From: Roseiflexus sp034432635
Lineage (GTDB): Bacteria; Chloroflexota; Chloroflexia; Chloroflexales; Roseiflexaceae
Direction: 5' to 3'
Assembly: GCA_034432635.1 (NCBI GenBank)
Contig: DAOUBK010000015.1
Span: 1-64,000 of the forward strand
Length of the DNA: 64,000 bases
The notes under the pieces are model-generated. The model was not told the origin of the DNA and did no database searches. It worked only from the letters and a program-made list of their open reading frames with translations. Shown here piece after piece: positions 34,530 through 44,200 of this stretch (positions are counted from its first letter, which is position 1; every line of letters starts with the position of its first letter). The position numbers and the translations under genes were made by a program.

Positions 34530-35744
34530 TCAAACCAGCACAAATGCCACCAGCAGCGTTAGGATGGTGATCGGCACACCTGCGCGCAGGTATGCTCTGA
34601 ACGTCAACTGCACTCCCCAGCGGGCTGCAAGTTCGGCCACAATCAGGTTGGCCACCGAGCCGAGCAACGTCAGATTGCCCGCCAGTGTCGAAGCCGCTGC
34701 CAGCATCAACCACCCGCGTTCAGGTTGCGCCAGCGCCGGAATGAGACTCTGCAAAACCAGCACGGCTGGAACGTTGCTGATCAGGTTGGACAGCACCGCA
34801 GTAACAATACCGAATACCACGAGCCTTTCACCGATAAGTGGTGCGGTTACTGCAAAGAGTTCCCTGGTCACCCCCTGCACCTGAAGGCTGCCGGTTACCA
34901 CGAAGAGACCCGCAAAAAAGACCAGCAGGGGCCAGTCGATCGTTTTCCAGATCCGATCCGGGCGCAGGCGACGTGTGGCGAGCAGCGCTGCCGCCGCCAG
35001 AAATGCAGCCAGCGCTACCGGTACCCCCAGGATCATCAGTACCAGCATAATCGGTACGACCACTGCGACCTTCCGCAACAGCGGGCGATAGACTCGCATA
35101 CGCCCGACCTCTGGCGTCTCGAAGCGCCCACGCCGGAACTCCTGCGGATACGCGAGCACGATCACCAGCCAGCAGATTGCCATGCCGATCAGGGCGGTTG
35201 GTGCGAGTGCAGCGACAAACGTCGTGTACGATAGACCCGATGCACTGCCGATGATCATATTCTGCGGGTTGCCGGTAATCGTCGCCGTTGAACCGACATT
35301 CGCACTCGTCGCCAGACCGATCAGATAGGGGATGGGATTACGGCGCAAGGCGCGGGTGGTATCGAGCACCAGCGGCGTAAGCATCAGCACAATCGTATCG
35401 TTCAGGAAGAGCGCCGAAAGCGTTCCCGACGCCACAATGATGAGCGCGAGCAAACCGCGCGGTGTGTGCGCCACCCGCACCACCCGCTGCGCCACAATGC
35501 CAAAAAAGCCGGCAGTGTAGAGCTGCCCGTTCAGCGTCATCATGCTGAAGAGTAACAGCAGCGTATCGAGATCGAGCGCCTCATACGCCTGTTCCAGCGA
35601 CAATGCCCCACAGGCGAGCAATGCTGCAGCACCGACAACTGCAATCGTTGCGCGATCGGCGCGGAGCCAGGGCCAGCGCCCGATAGCAATGCCGGCAATC
35701 GTGGCGCCGACAATCGCCACCGTCAACCACGACATCCAGGTCAT
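34530..35744 (-). CDS. ion transporter of the ArsB/NhaD (IT) superfamily, SLC13-like
   Basis: The protein has 404 residues from ATG 35744 (MTWMSWLTVAIVG), with AAGGAG about 7 nt upstream. About 11-12 membrane helices are visible. The two re-entrant-type motifs of the IT superfamily are present: FLNDTIVLMLTPLVL with ATSANVGSTATITGNPQNMI, and NLISNVPAVLVL with STLAGNLTLLGSVANLIV. The substrate may be arsenite, sodium/proton exchange or a dicarboxylate/sulfate; sequence alone does not decide. It converges on the CPBP gene. Confidence 0.82.
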   Translation of the reverse strand: MTWMSWLTVAIVGATIAGIAIGRWPWLRADRATIAVVGAAALLACGALSLEQAYEALDLDTLLLLFSMMTLNGQLYTAGFFGIVAQRVVRVAHTPRGLLALIIVASGTLSALFLNDTIVLMLTPLVLDTTRALRRNPIPYLIGLATSANVGSTATITGNPQNMIIGSASGLSYTTFVAALAPTALIGMAICWLVIVLAYPQEFRRGRFETPEVGRMRVYRPLLRKVAVVVPIMLVLMILGVPVALAAFLAAAALLATRRLRPDRIWKTIDWPLLVFFAGLFVVTGSLQVQGVTRELFAVTAPLIGERLVVFGIVTAVLSNLISNVPAVLVLQSLIPALAQPERGWLMLAAASTLAGNLTLLGSVANLIVAELAARWGVQLTFRAYLRAGVPITILTLLVAFVLV

Positions 35745-35845
35745 TCCGCGTCTCCTTCGCAATCCACGGCGACTCTCCCGGAAGCGTACAAAGAAAAGAG
35801 CGATGCACACAGCACCGCTCCTGCCACAATATCAGCGTCTACCGC

Positions 35846-38074
35846 TTACCGTCGGCGCGGGCGCTGGCGGTCATCACCGCGCGGACCCCGGTCGCCGCTG
35901 CTCCGTCCACCACCATCACGCAGACCGCGCCCCGCACCGGCATCGCGCCGATCCTCCGCCGTTTCGCCGGTCAGCAGCGCCCGTCGTGAGAGACTGACCT
36001 TGCCGGTACCGGGTTCGATGCCGATCACCATGACATTGATCTCATCACCCATCTTGATCACGTCCTCGACATTCTCAACCCGCCCGACATCGAGTTCGGA
36101 GACGTGCACCATGCCGTCCTTCCCCGGCGCAAGGTTTACAAATGCGCCAAATGGCATAATACGCACGACCTTACCGAGGAAAATATCGCCGACCTTGATC
36201 TCGCGGGTCAGTGCCTCGACCATCGTAACCGCATGTTGTGCAGCGGCGGCATCGGGCGTCGAAATATAGACTCGCCCATCTTCCTCGATATCGATCTGCG
36301 CGCCGGTCGCTTCGGTAATACTCCGAATCGTCTTCCCACCCGGACCGATGAGTGCACCGATCTTATCCGGGTTGATCTGCAACGTGATAATACGCGGCGC
36401 ATATGGCGACAGTTCCTTGCGCGGCTCACTGATCACAGCATTCATCTTGTCGAGGATGTACAGACGACCCTCGCGCGCCTGGGCGAACGCCTCGCGCATA
36501 ATCTCGTAGGTGATACCGGTGGTTTTGATATCCATCTGCAAACCGGTGACACCTTTCGCCGTCCCGGCAACCTTGAAATCCATATCGCCCAGATGATCCT
36601 CGATCCCCTGGATATCGGTGAGCACGCACCAGCGCCCGTCTTTGCCGGTAATCAGTCCCATCGCCACGCCAGCCACCGGCGCCTTGATCGGTACGCCGGC
36701 ATCCATCAGCGCTAGCGACGATCCACAGACCGACGCCATCGACGAAGAGCCATTCGACGAGAGGGTTTCCGAAACCAGGCGCATGGTGTAGGGAAATTCT
36801 TCCTTCGACGGCAGCACTGCGAGCAACGAACGTTCCGCCAGCGCGCCGTGACCAATATCGCGGCGGCGTGGCGACCCCAGGCGTCGCACCTCGCCGGTGC
36901 TGAACGGCGGGAAATTATAGTGATGGATGTAGCGCTTGGTCGTCCCGATACCCAGATCATCAAGGCGCTGCTCCTCAGCCGGCGAACCGAGCGTCGCCAG
37001 CGTCAGCACTTGCGTCTGACCGCGAGTGAACAGTCCTGACCCGTGCACACGCGGGATCAGCCCCACCTCGATCGAAATCGGGCGGATGTCCTTCGGACCA
37101 CGACCATCGACACGTTCGGCTCGTTCGAGGATCATGCGCCGCACCTCTTCGTACAGCAGATTCTCGAACGCCGTCGAGACGGCAGCGATGCGCGCTGCGA
37201 GTTCCTCTTCCGGCTCATCGGCAGTGAAATGCGCGATCACCTCCTGCTTCAGCGCCTCAGTCTGCGCGTCACGCACCATCTTGTTCGGATCGGTAATCGC
37301 TTCGTACAGCCGATTCCCCAGCCACTGCTGGATTGCTTCCTCCAGCGACGTATCGACCGGTGGCGGAACAAACTCGCGCTTCGGGCGACCGGCAAGGCGC
37401 ACCAGTTCGTGCTGCAGATCGCAGATCTGCTTGCACACCTGATGCCCCTGAATGACCGCTTCGAGCATCAGGTCCTCTGGGAGTTCCTTCGCCCCCGCTT
37501 CAACCATCAGCACCGCGTCCTTCGTCCCGGCAACTACCAGATCGAGATCGCTGTTCGGCATATCGGGCATCTCAGGGTTGATCTGCAACTTCCCGTTGAT
37601 GTACCCGACTTGCACCGCGCCGACCGGTCCCAGGAACGGAATATCAGAGATCGCCAGCGCAGCCGAAGCGCCAATGATCGCCAGCGGCGCCGGATCGTTC
37701 ACCATATCAATCGAAAAGGTCGTGACGATGATCTGCACCTCGTTGCGGTAGCCCTCAGGAAAAAGCGGGCGCAACGGACGATCGGTCAGGCGCGCAGTCA
37801 GGATCGCACTGTCGGTCGGCTTCCCTTCGCGCTTGAAAAAACTGCCGGGTATCTTGCCGGCAGCATACATCTTCTCCTCGTAATCGACCGTCAACGGAAA
37901 GAAATCGGCATCGGCGCGCGGTTCCTTTGATGCAACTGCCGTCGCCAGCAACATCGTATCGCCGTAACGCACGACAACCGCGCCATTCGCCTGCTCAGCA
38001 AAGCGCCCCGCTTCCAGAGTAAGCGTGCGTCCCGCGATTTCCATACTGACCGAATGAATCTGACGTTCTGACAT
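35846..38074 (-). CDS. pnp: polyribonucleotide nucleotidyltransferase (PNPase)
   Basis: The protein has 742 residues from ATG 38074 (MSERQIHSVSMEI), with AAGGA 5 nt upstream. Two RNase PH domains flank a helical linker. The second contains the active site region (RRDIGHGALAERSL, SSMASVCGSSLALMDAG, GDMDFKVAGT). A KH domain (DKIGALIGPGGKTIRSI) and an S1 domain (GKVVRIMPFGAFVNLAPG) follow, then an Arg/Gly/Asp-rich tail (RGLRDGGGRSSGDRG). PNPase degrades RNA phosphorolytically. It is downstream of rpsO as in many bacteria, with strong hairpins in the leader. Confidence 0.96.
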   Translation of the reverse strand: MSERQIHSVSMEIAGRTLTLEAGRFAEQANGAVVVRYGDTMLLATAVASKEPRADADFFPLTVDYEEKMYAAGKIPGSFFKREGKPTDSAILTARLTDRPLRPLFPEGYRNEVQIIVTTFSIDMVNDPAPLAIIGASAALAISDIPFLGPVGAVQVGYINGKLQINPEMPDMPNSDLDLVVAGTKDAVLMVEAGAKELPEDLMLEAVIQGHQVCKQICDLQHELVRLAGRPKREFVPPPVDTSLEEAIQQWLGNRLYEAITDPNKMVRDAQTEALKQEVIAHFTADEPEEELAARIAAVSTAFENLLYEEVRRMILERAERVDGRGPKDIRPISIEVGLIPRVHGSGLFTRGQTQVLTLATLGSPAEEQRLDDLGIGTTKRYIHHYNFPPFSTGEVRRLGSPRRRDIGHGALAERSLLAVLPSKEEFPYTMRLVSETLSSNGSSSMASVCGSSLALMDAGVPIKAPVAGVAMGLITGKDGRWCVLTDIQGIEDHLGDMDFKVAGTAKGVTGLQMDIKTTGITYEIMREAFAQAREGRLYILDKMNAVISEPRKELSPYAPRIITLQINPDKIGALIGPGGKTIRSITEATGAQIDIEEDGRVYISTPDAAAAQHAVTMVEALTREIKVGDIFLGKVVRIMPFGAFVNLAPGKDGMVHVSELDVGRVENVEDVIKMGDEINVMVIGIEPGTGKVSLSRRALLTGETAEDRRDAGAGRGLRDGGGRSSGDRGPRGDDRQRPRRR

Positions 38075-38126
38075 AATCCTTCCTTGCATACGGACCGTCC
38101 CCGGTCCAACGCGGGGCGTCAGGTAC

Positions 38127-38164
38127 TGGAGTCTGCCGTCGAACGGATTCGACCGCAGACTCCA
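38127..38164 (-). promoter_or_regulatory. pnp leader hairpin
   Basis: Seventeen-base arms (TGGAGTCTGC... and its complement) around a CGGA loop pair with a single C-C mismatch, ending 53 nt before the pnp start. A second perfect 9-bp hairpin (AGCCTGGGG/CCCCAGGCT) lies at 38203-38226. In E. coli a comparable rpsO-pnp leader stem is cleaved by RNase III and lets PNPase repress its own synthesis. Confidence 0.6.
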
Positions 38165-38371
38165 ATCCCCGACAGCCCCGTACCATACCTCCAACAAACG
38201 TAAGCCTGGGGCACGCACCCCAGGCTCGCAGACTTTCCCTTTTCGCCATTCCAACTAGGCGCGCACCAACGACCATTGTGCCGAAGGCATCCGACAAGGA
38301 CACAATGCCCCTTTGCCGTTCCCAACTCACACGCATCACCAACGAGCGACGCACACACCATCAGCCCCATG

Positions 38372-38641
38372 CTAGCGACGCAACCCCAACGTATCGATCA
38401 ACTTGCGATATGCCTCTTTGTCCCGGTTTGCGAGATACGCCAGCAATCGGCGACGACGCCCGACCAGTTTCAGCAACCCGCGCCGCGAGTGATGGTCGTG
38501 CGAATGCACTTTCAGATGCTCGATCAGCCCGTTGATGCGTTCTGTCAACAGCGCCACCTGCACCTGCGGCGAGCCGGTGTCAGTGCTGTGCATCTGATAG
38601 TCGGCGATGATCGCCGTTTTTTCTTCTTTTTCCAGCGCCAC
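38372..38641 (-). CDS. rpsO: 30S ribosomal protein S15
   Basis: The protein has 89 residues from GTG 38641 (initiator Met, then ALEKEEKTAIIADYQ); AAGGAG is 7 nt upstream. Highly conserved S15 motifs are GSPQVQVALLTERINGL, HLKVHSHDHHSRRGLLKLV and RRRLLAYL. S15 binds 16S rRNA and starts assembly of the 30S platform. The start at 38674 offered by the frame adds a non-conserved leader. It precedes pnp on the same strand. Confidence 0.97.
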   Translation of the reverse strand: MALEKEEKTAIIADYQMHSTDTGSPQVQVALLTERINGLIEHLKVHSHDHHSRRGLLKLVGRRRRLLAYLANRDKEAYRKLIDTLGLRR

Positions 38642-38815
38642 GAAGCAACTCCTTGCAGAATGAATCGCGAACAAGCCGGCGTAGCCTGTCGTTCCCAGGT
38701 TCTAAGCCAGACATAAGTATACCACAAGATACCATTCCTCGCATGCGCATCGGCGACCATGGTATACTTGGAAAGCAGAAACACCTTGCTCGCTCGTTTT
38801 GCGAAACGTTGCACT

Positions 38816-40972
38816 ATGAAACAAAAACGCACCATACCCCTCGAAGTCGAACTGAAATTTCGCGTTGATGATCCCGCGATTTTCGTGGCTTTGTCGCGTT
38901 CGACGACACTCGGCGATTTTTTGTTGAAGCCGGTGGGGGACGGCGAACATCAGCACAATGTCTACTACGACACCCCTGACTTTCGTCTGCGCGCCCAGCG
39001 GTATGGTCTGCGCGTGCGCACCGTCGGGCACAGTCGGATTGCAACCCTGAAAGGCGAAACCCTGGCGCAAGACGGGCTTCATCAGCGTCCCGAATGGGAA
39101 ATGCCGGTCGATAGCGATGACCCGCAGCGCTGGCCTCCTGGCGATGTGCGTGATCGGGCGTTTGCCCTGACAGGCGGCGCTCCGCTGCAACCTGTGCTCA
39201 CTATCGAAACTCTGCGCCGCACGATGCGTGTCTGGCACGGTTCGCGCTGCGTCGCCGATATGGCGCTCGATGAAGGAGTGATCTACGCCGGCGGACGTGA
39301 GCATCTCTTTCACGAACTGGAAATCGAACTCTTGCCCGAAGGCACACGCAACGATCTCGACGAACTCGGCGCCCTCCTGCGCCAGCAATTCAACCTGCAT
39401 CCCGATAACCTCAGCAAACTGGCGCGTGCTCTGGCGTTGCTCGATGAAGCGACTCCAGACGTGGACAAGACGATACAACAGGTGAAGGGGAGTACTGCGA
39501 TGACGGTAGCAACTGAACGGGCGCTCATTCGTCCGCTGGCGCTGATGATCCTGGATCGCGCAGCACCAACCGAGCCGGTACATCGCCGGTTGCTGGGGTT
39601 AGCCGCAGCATGCTACGACGCTGCATGTGCATCCGGTGTCGCGGGACGCGAACGTGCCGCGCGCGATATGCTCCTTTCGACACGCATCGACGACCTGGAC
39701 GCCGACCAGCAGGCGCTTGCTGCTACACTGCCGGGCATGACGCGCCCGCGAGTGCGTCCACAGCGCGATCCGGCGTTCATTCGTCTGAGCACCAGTGATC
39801 AGAAGGTGGCGCTGCGCCTGGGTGCGATCCTGCGCCTGGCAGTTGTACTGGCGGATCATGGCGTCACGAACCTGACCGTCACCCATGCAAATGGCTCGGT
39901 CACGCTGACGCTTGCGACCAACAACGACAGTGTCCTGGGCACGGTTGCTGCACACACCGATCTCTGGCGCGAACATATTGGACCGATCACCTTCGCTTGC
40001 CTCGAACACGATACGCTTCCCCCGCTGCCGATCGAGCCGCTCGATCCGGCGTATGCCACGCTCATCCTGACCGATGGGTTGCAGGGTGGTGAACCACTTG
40101 CGGAAGGGGCGCGCCGCATCCTGCGTCGCACCTTTGAGCGCCTGCTTGCCCGGCTCGATGCGGTCGAAAAAGATGAAGACCCGGAAGATGTGCACAACGC
40201 GCGCGTGGCGACGCGTCGTTTGCGCGCATCGCTCCAGGTTGTCGAAGGCGTCTTCGATGCCGATCTGCTCCGCAAACTGCGGCGTGGGTTGCGACAGGTT
40301 GCGCGCTCCCTGAGCGTTGTGCGCGACTACGATGTCTTTCTCGAGTCGGTGTGCGCATTCCGTGACCGGTTGCCCGAGGAACGGCGAAGCATCATGACGC
40401 CGCTGATCGACGCCATCGGTGCTGCCCGCGCTTCGGCGCGCGAACGCATGCTCGCCGATCTGGCATCGAAGCAGTTCGAGCGCTTCCTGTACCGGTTTGC
40501 CGTCTTCCTGACCACTCCCGGCGCCGGTGTGTTCGATCAGAGTGAAACCGGCGCGCCGACACGGGTGCGCGATTTTGCCGGCAGTTCGATCTGGCGACGG
40601 TACGAACAGTGGCGCGCCTTCGACGCCGTGCTCGATGGTGCACCCGACGAGGTGCGTCATATGGCGCGCATTGCCGGCAAACGGTTGCGTTACACGATCG
40701 AATTCTTCGCCGATGCGCTCGGTTCCAACGTCAACCAGGCGCTCGAACCGCTGACGGACCTGCAGGAAACGCTCGGCAAACTCCAGGATGCCGCGGTTGC
40801 GCGCGATTATATCCATGCGCTTGGGCTTTCTGACGATGCCGGGGCGCAGGAATATCTGGCTGCGCTCAATGCAGAGCATGATCAGTTGCTCACCAGTTTC
40901 CCGCGTCTGTGGGCAAAAGTCGATAGCGCCACCTATCGCCGGCGATTATTCGAGATGATTATCCGCCTGTAG
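38816..40972 (+). CDS. CYTH-CHAD domain protein
   Basis: The protein has 718 residues from ATG 38816. The N-terminal CYTH domain opens with VEVELKFRV (the ExExK motif) and includes DTPDFRLRAQRYGLRVRT and ELEIEL. A middle region (about 210-420) has exopolyphosphatase-like features without the complete set. The C-terminal CHAD domain (about 440-715) has VHNARVATRRLRASLQVVEGV and MARIAGKRLRYTIEFFADAL with conserved histidines and arginines. CHAD proteins bind polyphosphate granules and CYTH proteins hydrolyse triphosphates, so a role in polyphosphate metabolism is likely. It is divergent from rpsO. Confidence 0.9.
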   Translation: MKQKRTIPLEVELKFRVDDPAIFVALSRSTTLGDFLLKPVGDGEHQHNVYYDTPDFRLRAQRYGLRVRTVGHSRIATLKGETLAQDGLHQRPEWEMPVDSDDPQRWPPGDVRDRAFALTGGAPLQPVLTIETLRRTMRVWHGSRCVADMALDEGVIYAGGREHLFHELEIELLPEGTRNDLDELGALLRQQFNLHPDNLSKLARALALLDEATPDVDKTIQQVKGSTAMTVATERALIRPLALMILDRAAPTEPVHRRLLGLAAACYDAACASGVAGRERAARDMLLSTRIDDLDADQQALAATLPGMTRPRVRPQRDPAFIRLSTSDQKVALRLGAILRLAVVLADHGVTNLTVTHANGSVTLTLATNNDSVLGTVAAHTDLWREHIGPITFACLEHDTLPPLPIEPLDPAYATLILTDGLQGGEPLAEGARRILRRTFERLLARLDAVEKDEDPEDVHNARVATRRLRASLQVVEGVFDADLLRKLRRGLRQVARSLSVVRDYDVFLESVCAFRDRLPEERRSIMTPLIDAIGAARASARERMLADLASKQFERFLYRFAVFLTTPGAGVFDQSETGAPTRVRDFAGSSIWRRYEQWRAFDAVLDGAPDEVRHMARIAGKRLRYTIEFFADALGSNVNQALEPLTDLQETLGKLQDAAVARDYIHALGLSDDAGAQEYLAALNAEHDQLLTSFPRLWAKVDSATYRRRLFEMIIRL

Positions 40973-41046
40973 AGGGATATAGTGGCACTGCGGGAACACA
41001 GCGGCGCTGTGTTCTCGTGTCCGCTTCATCCTGCACCGCTGCGCGC

Positions 41047-42036
41047 TCAGTGAGACCGCTGCCCGGACCAGGCTTCAGGATTGACAATGTGAGGCGGACG
41101 TTCACCACGCAGCAGTTGAACAATCTGATGCGCCACGCCGATGTGCATGGCGCGTGCCCCGTCGGCAGTGTATGAGGCAATATGCGGCGTCAGAATGACG
41201 TTCGGTAATTGCAGCAGTGGATGATCGTCCGGCAGCGGCTCTGGATCGAAGACATCGAGACCGGCGCCCGCCAGGCGACCATCGCTCAGCGCGGCGACCA
41301 GCGCTGCCTGATCAACGACTGCCCCGCGGCTGACATTGATCAACAACGCGCCTGACGGCAACAATCCAAGTTCACGCGCGCCGATCAGGTGGCGGGTTTC
41401 CGGCGTCAGCGCACAGTGAAGCGAGAGAAACTGTGCACGCGGCAGCAGGTCGTCGAGGGTTACGGCGCGCTCCACATCCATTGCCGCAAAGGTTTCGTCG
41501 GGAACAGGCGGATCATAGGCCACCACGTGAATCCCCAGCCCTTGACGGCAGATCTGCGCCACGCGCCGCCCGATGCGCCCGAAGCCGACAATCCCTAGCG
41601 TTTTACCGCACACTTCAATGCCCCGCAGACGAGCAGCGCGCCATCCCCCGGCGCGCAAAACGCGGTCGGACGCAACGACCTGCTTCGCCAGCGCTAACAG
41701 CAACGCGACGGCGTGTTCGGCAGTGCTCTCGGTAGGTCCGTCAGGGGTATTGATGACCAGAATGCCACGCCGTGTGGCAGCGGCGACGTCGATATTATCG
41801 ACACCAATGCCGGGACGGCAGATTGCGCGCAGTGCGTCGCCGGCCGTCTCCATCCATGCGTCGCTGGCATCGATCAGGGCAGTGATTATCGCCACCGTGC
41901 AACCGGGCAACAGGGTAGCGTCACCACCCGGAACCAGCGTGGCGTGCGGTTCGAGCAACGCAACCGCTTCCGCCTCTAGACGAACATCAGTCCAGATGCG
42001 TGGATGATCAAGGAATGCAGGTGTCATCACAGGCAT
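41047..42036 (-). CDS. D-isomer-specific 2-hydroxyacid dehydrogenase (phosphoglycerate dehydrogenase-like)
   Basis: The protein has 329 residues from ATG 42036 (MPVMTPAFLDHPRIW), with ATG 42027 an alternative. The NAD-binding motif is GIVGFGRIGRRVAQICRQG. Catalytic residues occur in the usual contexts: Arg in LINVSRGAVVDQ, Glu in DVFDPEPLPDDHPL and His in VILTPHIASYTADG. There is no ACT domain, so it is short like glyoxylate/hydroxypyruvate reductases. A substrate cannot be chosen. It is convergent with the CYTH-CHAD gene. Confidence 0.85.
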   Translation of the reverse strand: MPVMTPAFLDHPRIWTDVRLEAEAVALLEPHATLVPGGDATLLPGCTVAIITALIDASDAWMETAGDALRAICRPGIGVDNIDVAAATRRGILVINTPDGPTESTAEHAVALLLALAKQVVASDRVLRAGGWRAARLRGIEVCGKTLGIVGFGRIGRRVAQICRQGLGIHVVAYDPPVPDETFAAMDVERAVTLDDLLPRAQFLSLHCALTPETRHLIGARELGLLPSGALLINVSRGAVVDQAALVAALSDGRLAGAGLDVFDPEPLPDDHPLLQLPNVILTPHIASYTADGARAMHIGVAHQIVQLLRGERPPHIVNPEAWSGQRSH

Positions 42037-42265
42037 GATCCACAGGCGCTCAGGTCGAACATACAATGAGATTATACTAGGCTGGTACTGGCAGATGCAC
42101 CATCGAAACACGGAGTTCCATTCCAAAGCCGTGCTGAGACTCTGGTAATTCTTATCTTCACTTCACATTCCTTGAAGACCTTCCTGTTATGATGATCAAT
42201 GATGCCTGTCCACAACCAGGTACAGAAGGCGCAGAATACCTGAAACAAGATGTCTGGAGCAAACG

Positions 42266-43132
42266 ATGGACAACGATGATCGTCAGATAGGACGAATCCT
42301 CAGCCGGCGCGAAGTGCTGATGCTGATTGGTGCGTCGGCTGCAACTCTGCTGACAGGCTGCGGCTCGATGGGTTCAGTCGCAACCCTGGAACCATCCACG
42401 GGCAATGTTCCGTCAGCAGCGCCGACTCCACCCGTAACACGTCCTCCCTCACCGTCTCCTGCAGCAACTGCTACACCAGCAGCACTGGTATCGCCGGTTA
42501 CGCTGGCGCCGGTGACCACACCGGTGAGCGTCCCTGTTCCGGCATGCGTCGTGCGCCCGGAGCAGACGGAAGGACCATATTTTGTAGACACCCGGCTGAA
42601 CCGTGCCGACATTCGCTCTTGTCCCGTCAGCGGCATCGTCGAAGAGGGGGTACCACTCACGCTAACGTTCGTTGTCAGCCGGATCGGAAACGATGGATGT
42701 GCGCCGCTCAGTGGCGCAACAGTGGACATCTGGCACTGTGATGCGCAGGGTTTCTATTCCGATGTGCGCGATCCGCGCCGCGACACCACCGGGCAGCAAT
42801 GGTTACGCGGGTATCAGGTGACCGATGCTAGCGGCATGGCCACATTTACAACAATCTACCCCGGCTGGTATCCCGGACGCACGGTGCACATCCATTTCAA
42901 GATCCGCACAACCGCCGCCGGTCAGATGTACGACTTCACCTCACAACTCTACTTCGACGATGCGCTGAGCGATGTCGTCTTTGCGCAGGCGCCCTATGCC
43001 GGTCGGGGAAATCGCACAACACGCAACCAGAACGATGGCATCTTCCGCAGCAACGGCGAACAACTCTTACTGGCGCTTACTCCCCATGACCAGGGGTATG
43101 CGGCGATGTTCGAGATCGGGTTGCAATTGTGA
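42266..43132 (+). CDS. exported lipoprotein with intradiol ring-cleavage dioxygenase fold
   Basis: The protein has 288 residues. The N-terminus RREVLMLIGASAATLLTGC combines an arginine pair with a lipobox Cys (LTGC), so it is probably an exported lipoprotein. A Pro/Thr/Ala linker follows (40-85). The catalytic part (90-285) matches the protocatechuate dioxygenase beta fold, with the four iron ligands in the expected order: Tyr in TEGPYF or DAQGFYSDV, Tyr in PGWYPGRTVHIHFK and its two histidines. Such extracellular relatives act on aromatic catechol-like compounds. GGAG lies 8 nt upstream of ATG 42266. Confidence 0.85.
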   Translation: MDNDDRQIGRILSRREVLMLIGASAATLLTGCGSMGSVATLEPSTGNVPSAAPTPPVTRPPSPSPAATATPAALVSPVTLAPVTTPVSVPVPACVVRPEQTEGPYFVDTRLNRADIRSCPVSGIVEEGVPLTLTFVVSRIGNDGCAPLSGATVDIWHCDAQGFYSDVRDPRRDTTGQQWLRGYQVTDASGMATFTTIYPGWYPGRTVHIHFKIRTTAAGQMYDFTSQLYFDDALSDVVFAQAPYAGRGNRTTRNQNDGIFRSNGEQLLLALTPHDQGYAAMFEIGLQL

Positions 43133-43266
43133 CGCGAAGATGACGGCGCGTTGGCAAACGGATGCGGACAGGCGAAGATGCCGCCTGCGCCCATCGATGC
43201 TGCGTATATCTCCAGCCACGCGCCGCTGCCATCCGCCGGCTGCTTTCGACTCGCAACGACCGACCT

Positions 43267-44100
43267 TCAACCGGCATACAGATACAGCTCGCCCGGTTGC
43301 AACAGATGACAGCGCATAAACGGCGCACGCCGATCCAGTTCATCGAACAGCATGCTGGGCGAAACGCGATTCCCGGCAAAGAGATCGTTGTGAATGCCGA
43401 TCAGCACCCGCGCATCAATGGCTTTCGCCAGTTCAATCGCCTCACCGGGCCACAGATTGCCGATGATTCCCTCCCGCTCACGAAAGAAATCACGTCCATT
43501 GATCGGCAGGAGCGCAATGTCGATCACGCGCCCCGCAAGCGCCGCCAGCAGTTCAGGAAAGATGATCGTATCACCGCTGTGGTAGACAGTCACACCGTTG
43601 CACTCGATAATGAAACCCATCCAGCGTGAATGTCCATCGGCATCAACCTCATACTCATAATGGGCAGCCGGCATTGCTGTGAACGCAAGCCCGGCAAGCT
43701 CGACCCGTTCACCCAGGCGCGGCGTGATGATCCGTTTGTCCGGGATGCCGACATCACGCGCGATCTGTCGTCCCTGAAGCGATGCCACCAGTGTCGCTGC
43801 GGGTGATGCCGACAGAAGCGGCGCCAGGGTCGCAGCATCGGTATGGTCGAGGTGCTCGTGCGTTGCCAGTACCACCTGTGCATGCGTGACCAGCGCCGGA
43901 TCAAGCGGTACAGGAAACCGTCGCGGCGGTCCGCCGAGCACTTCGACCGAGTTGGACAGGTATGGATCAATGTAGGCAATTGTGTTGCCACCCTTCAACA
44001 CAAATCCTGCCTGTCCTAGCGACCAGAGAGCTACCTGACCATACGGCACGGTCAGTCTGTCGATCTGCGCGATCAACGCTGCATCTCGCACGAGTGTCAT
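43267..44100 (-). CDS. MBL-fold hydrolase, UlaG/lactonase-like
   Basis: The protein has 277 residues from ATG 44100, with GGAGG 5 nt upstream. Metal-binding motif is ATHEHLDHTDA (HxHxDH), with HYEYEVDADGH and LIGIHNDLF later. The form of the fold (VALWSLGQAGFVLKGGN, TIAYIDPYLSN) resembles UlaG-type L-ascorbate-6-phosphate lactonases rather than beta-lactamases. It lies downstream of crtI and is separated from it by a heptamer repeat, so it may be cotranscribed with the pigment genes, but a pigment role is not shown. Confidence 0.8.
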   Translation of the reverse strand: MTLVRDAALIAQIDRLTVPYGQVALWSLGQAGFVLKGGNTIAYIDPYLSNSVEVLGGPPRRFPVPLDPALVTHAQVVLATHEHLDHTDAATLAPLLSASPAATLVASLQGRQIARDVGIPDKRIITPRLGERVELAGLAFTAMPAAHYEYEVDADGHSRWMGFIIECNGVTVYHSGDTIIFPELLAALAGRVIDIALLPINGRDFFREREGIIGNLWPGEAIELAKAIDARVLIGIHNDLFAGNRVSPSMLFDELDRRAPFMRCHLLQPGELYLYAG

Positions 44101-44165
44101 GGATTCCTCCAGCGAATACATGAATGCGTCAGTTCAACGGGAACGTATAAACGAACGATTAACCA

Positions 44166-44200
44166 ACGTTCTAACGTTCAACGTTCAACGCGCAACGCCC
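44166..44200. repeat. heptameric tandem repeat (tract 4)
   Basis: Units are acgttct, aacgttc, aacgttc, aacgcgc, aacgccc. It covers the last codons of crtI (ALNVER) and its stop, so the repeat sets the protein's C-terminus. Confidence 0.75.

Noticed and set aside
37043..37930. Plus-strand frame of 295 codons
   Set aside because: It is antisense to pnp and is His/Arg rich; no homology is visible.
39599..40879. Open frame of 426 codons on the minus strand
   Set aside because: It is wholly antisense to the CYTH-CHAD gene, has no motif and follows the mirrored codon bias of a high-GC gene.
42172..42193. TTGAAG and TATGAT as a promoter before the dioxygenase gene
   Set aside because: Only 10 nt separate the boxes, too close for a sigma-70 promoter.
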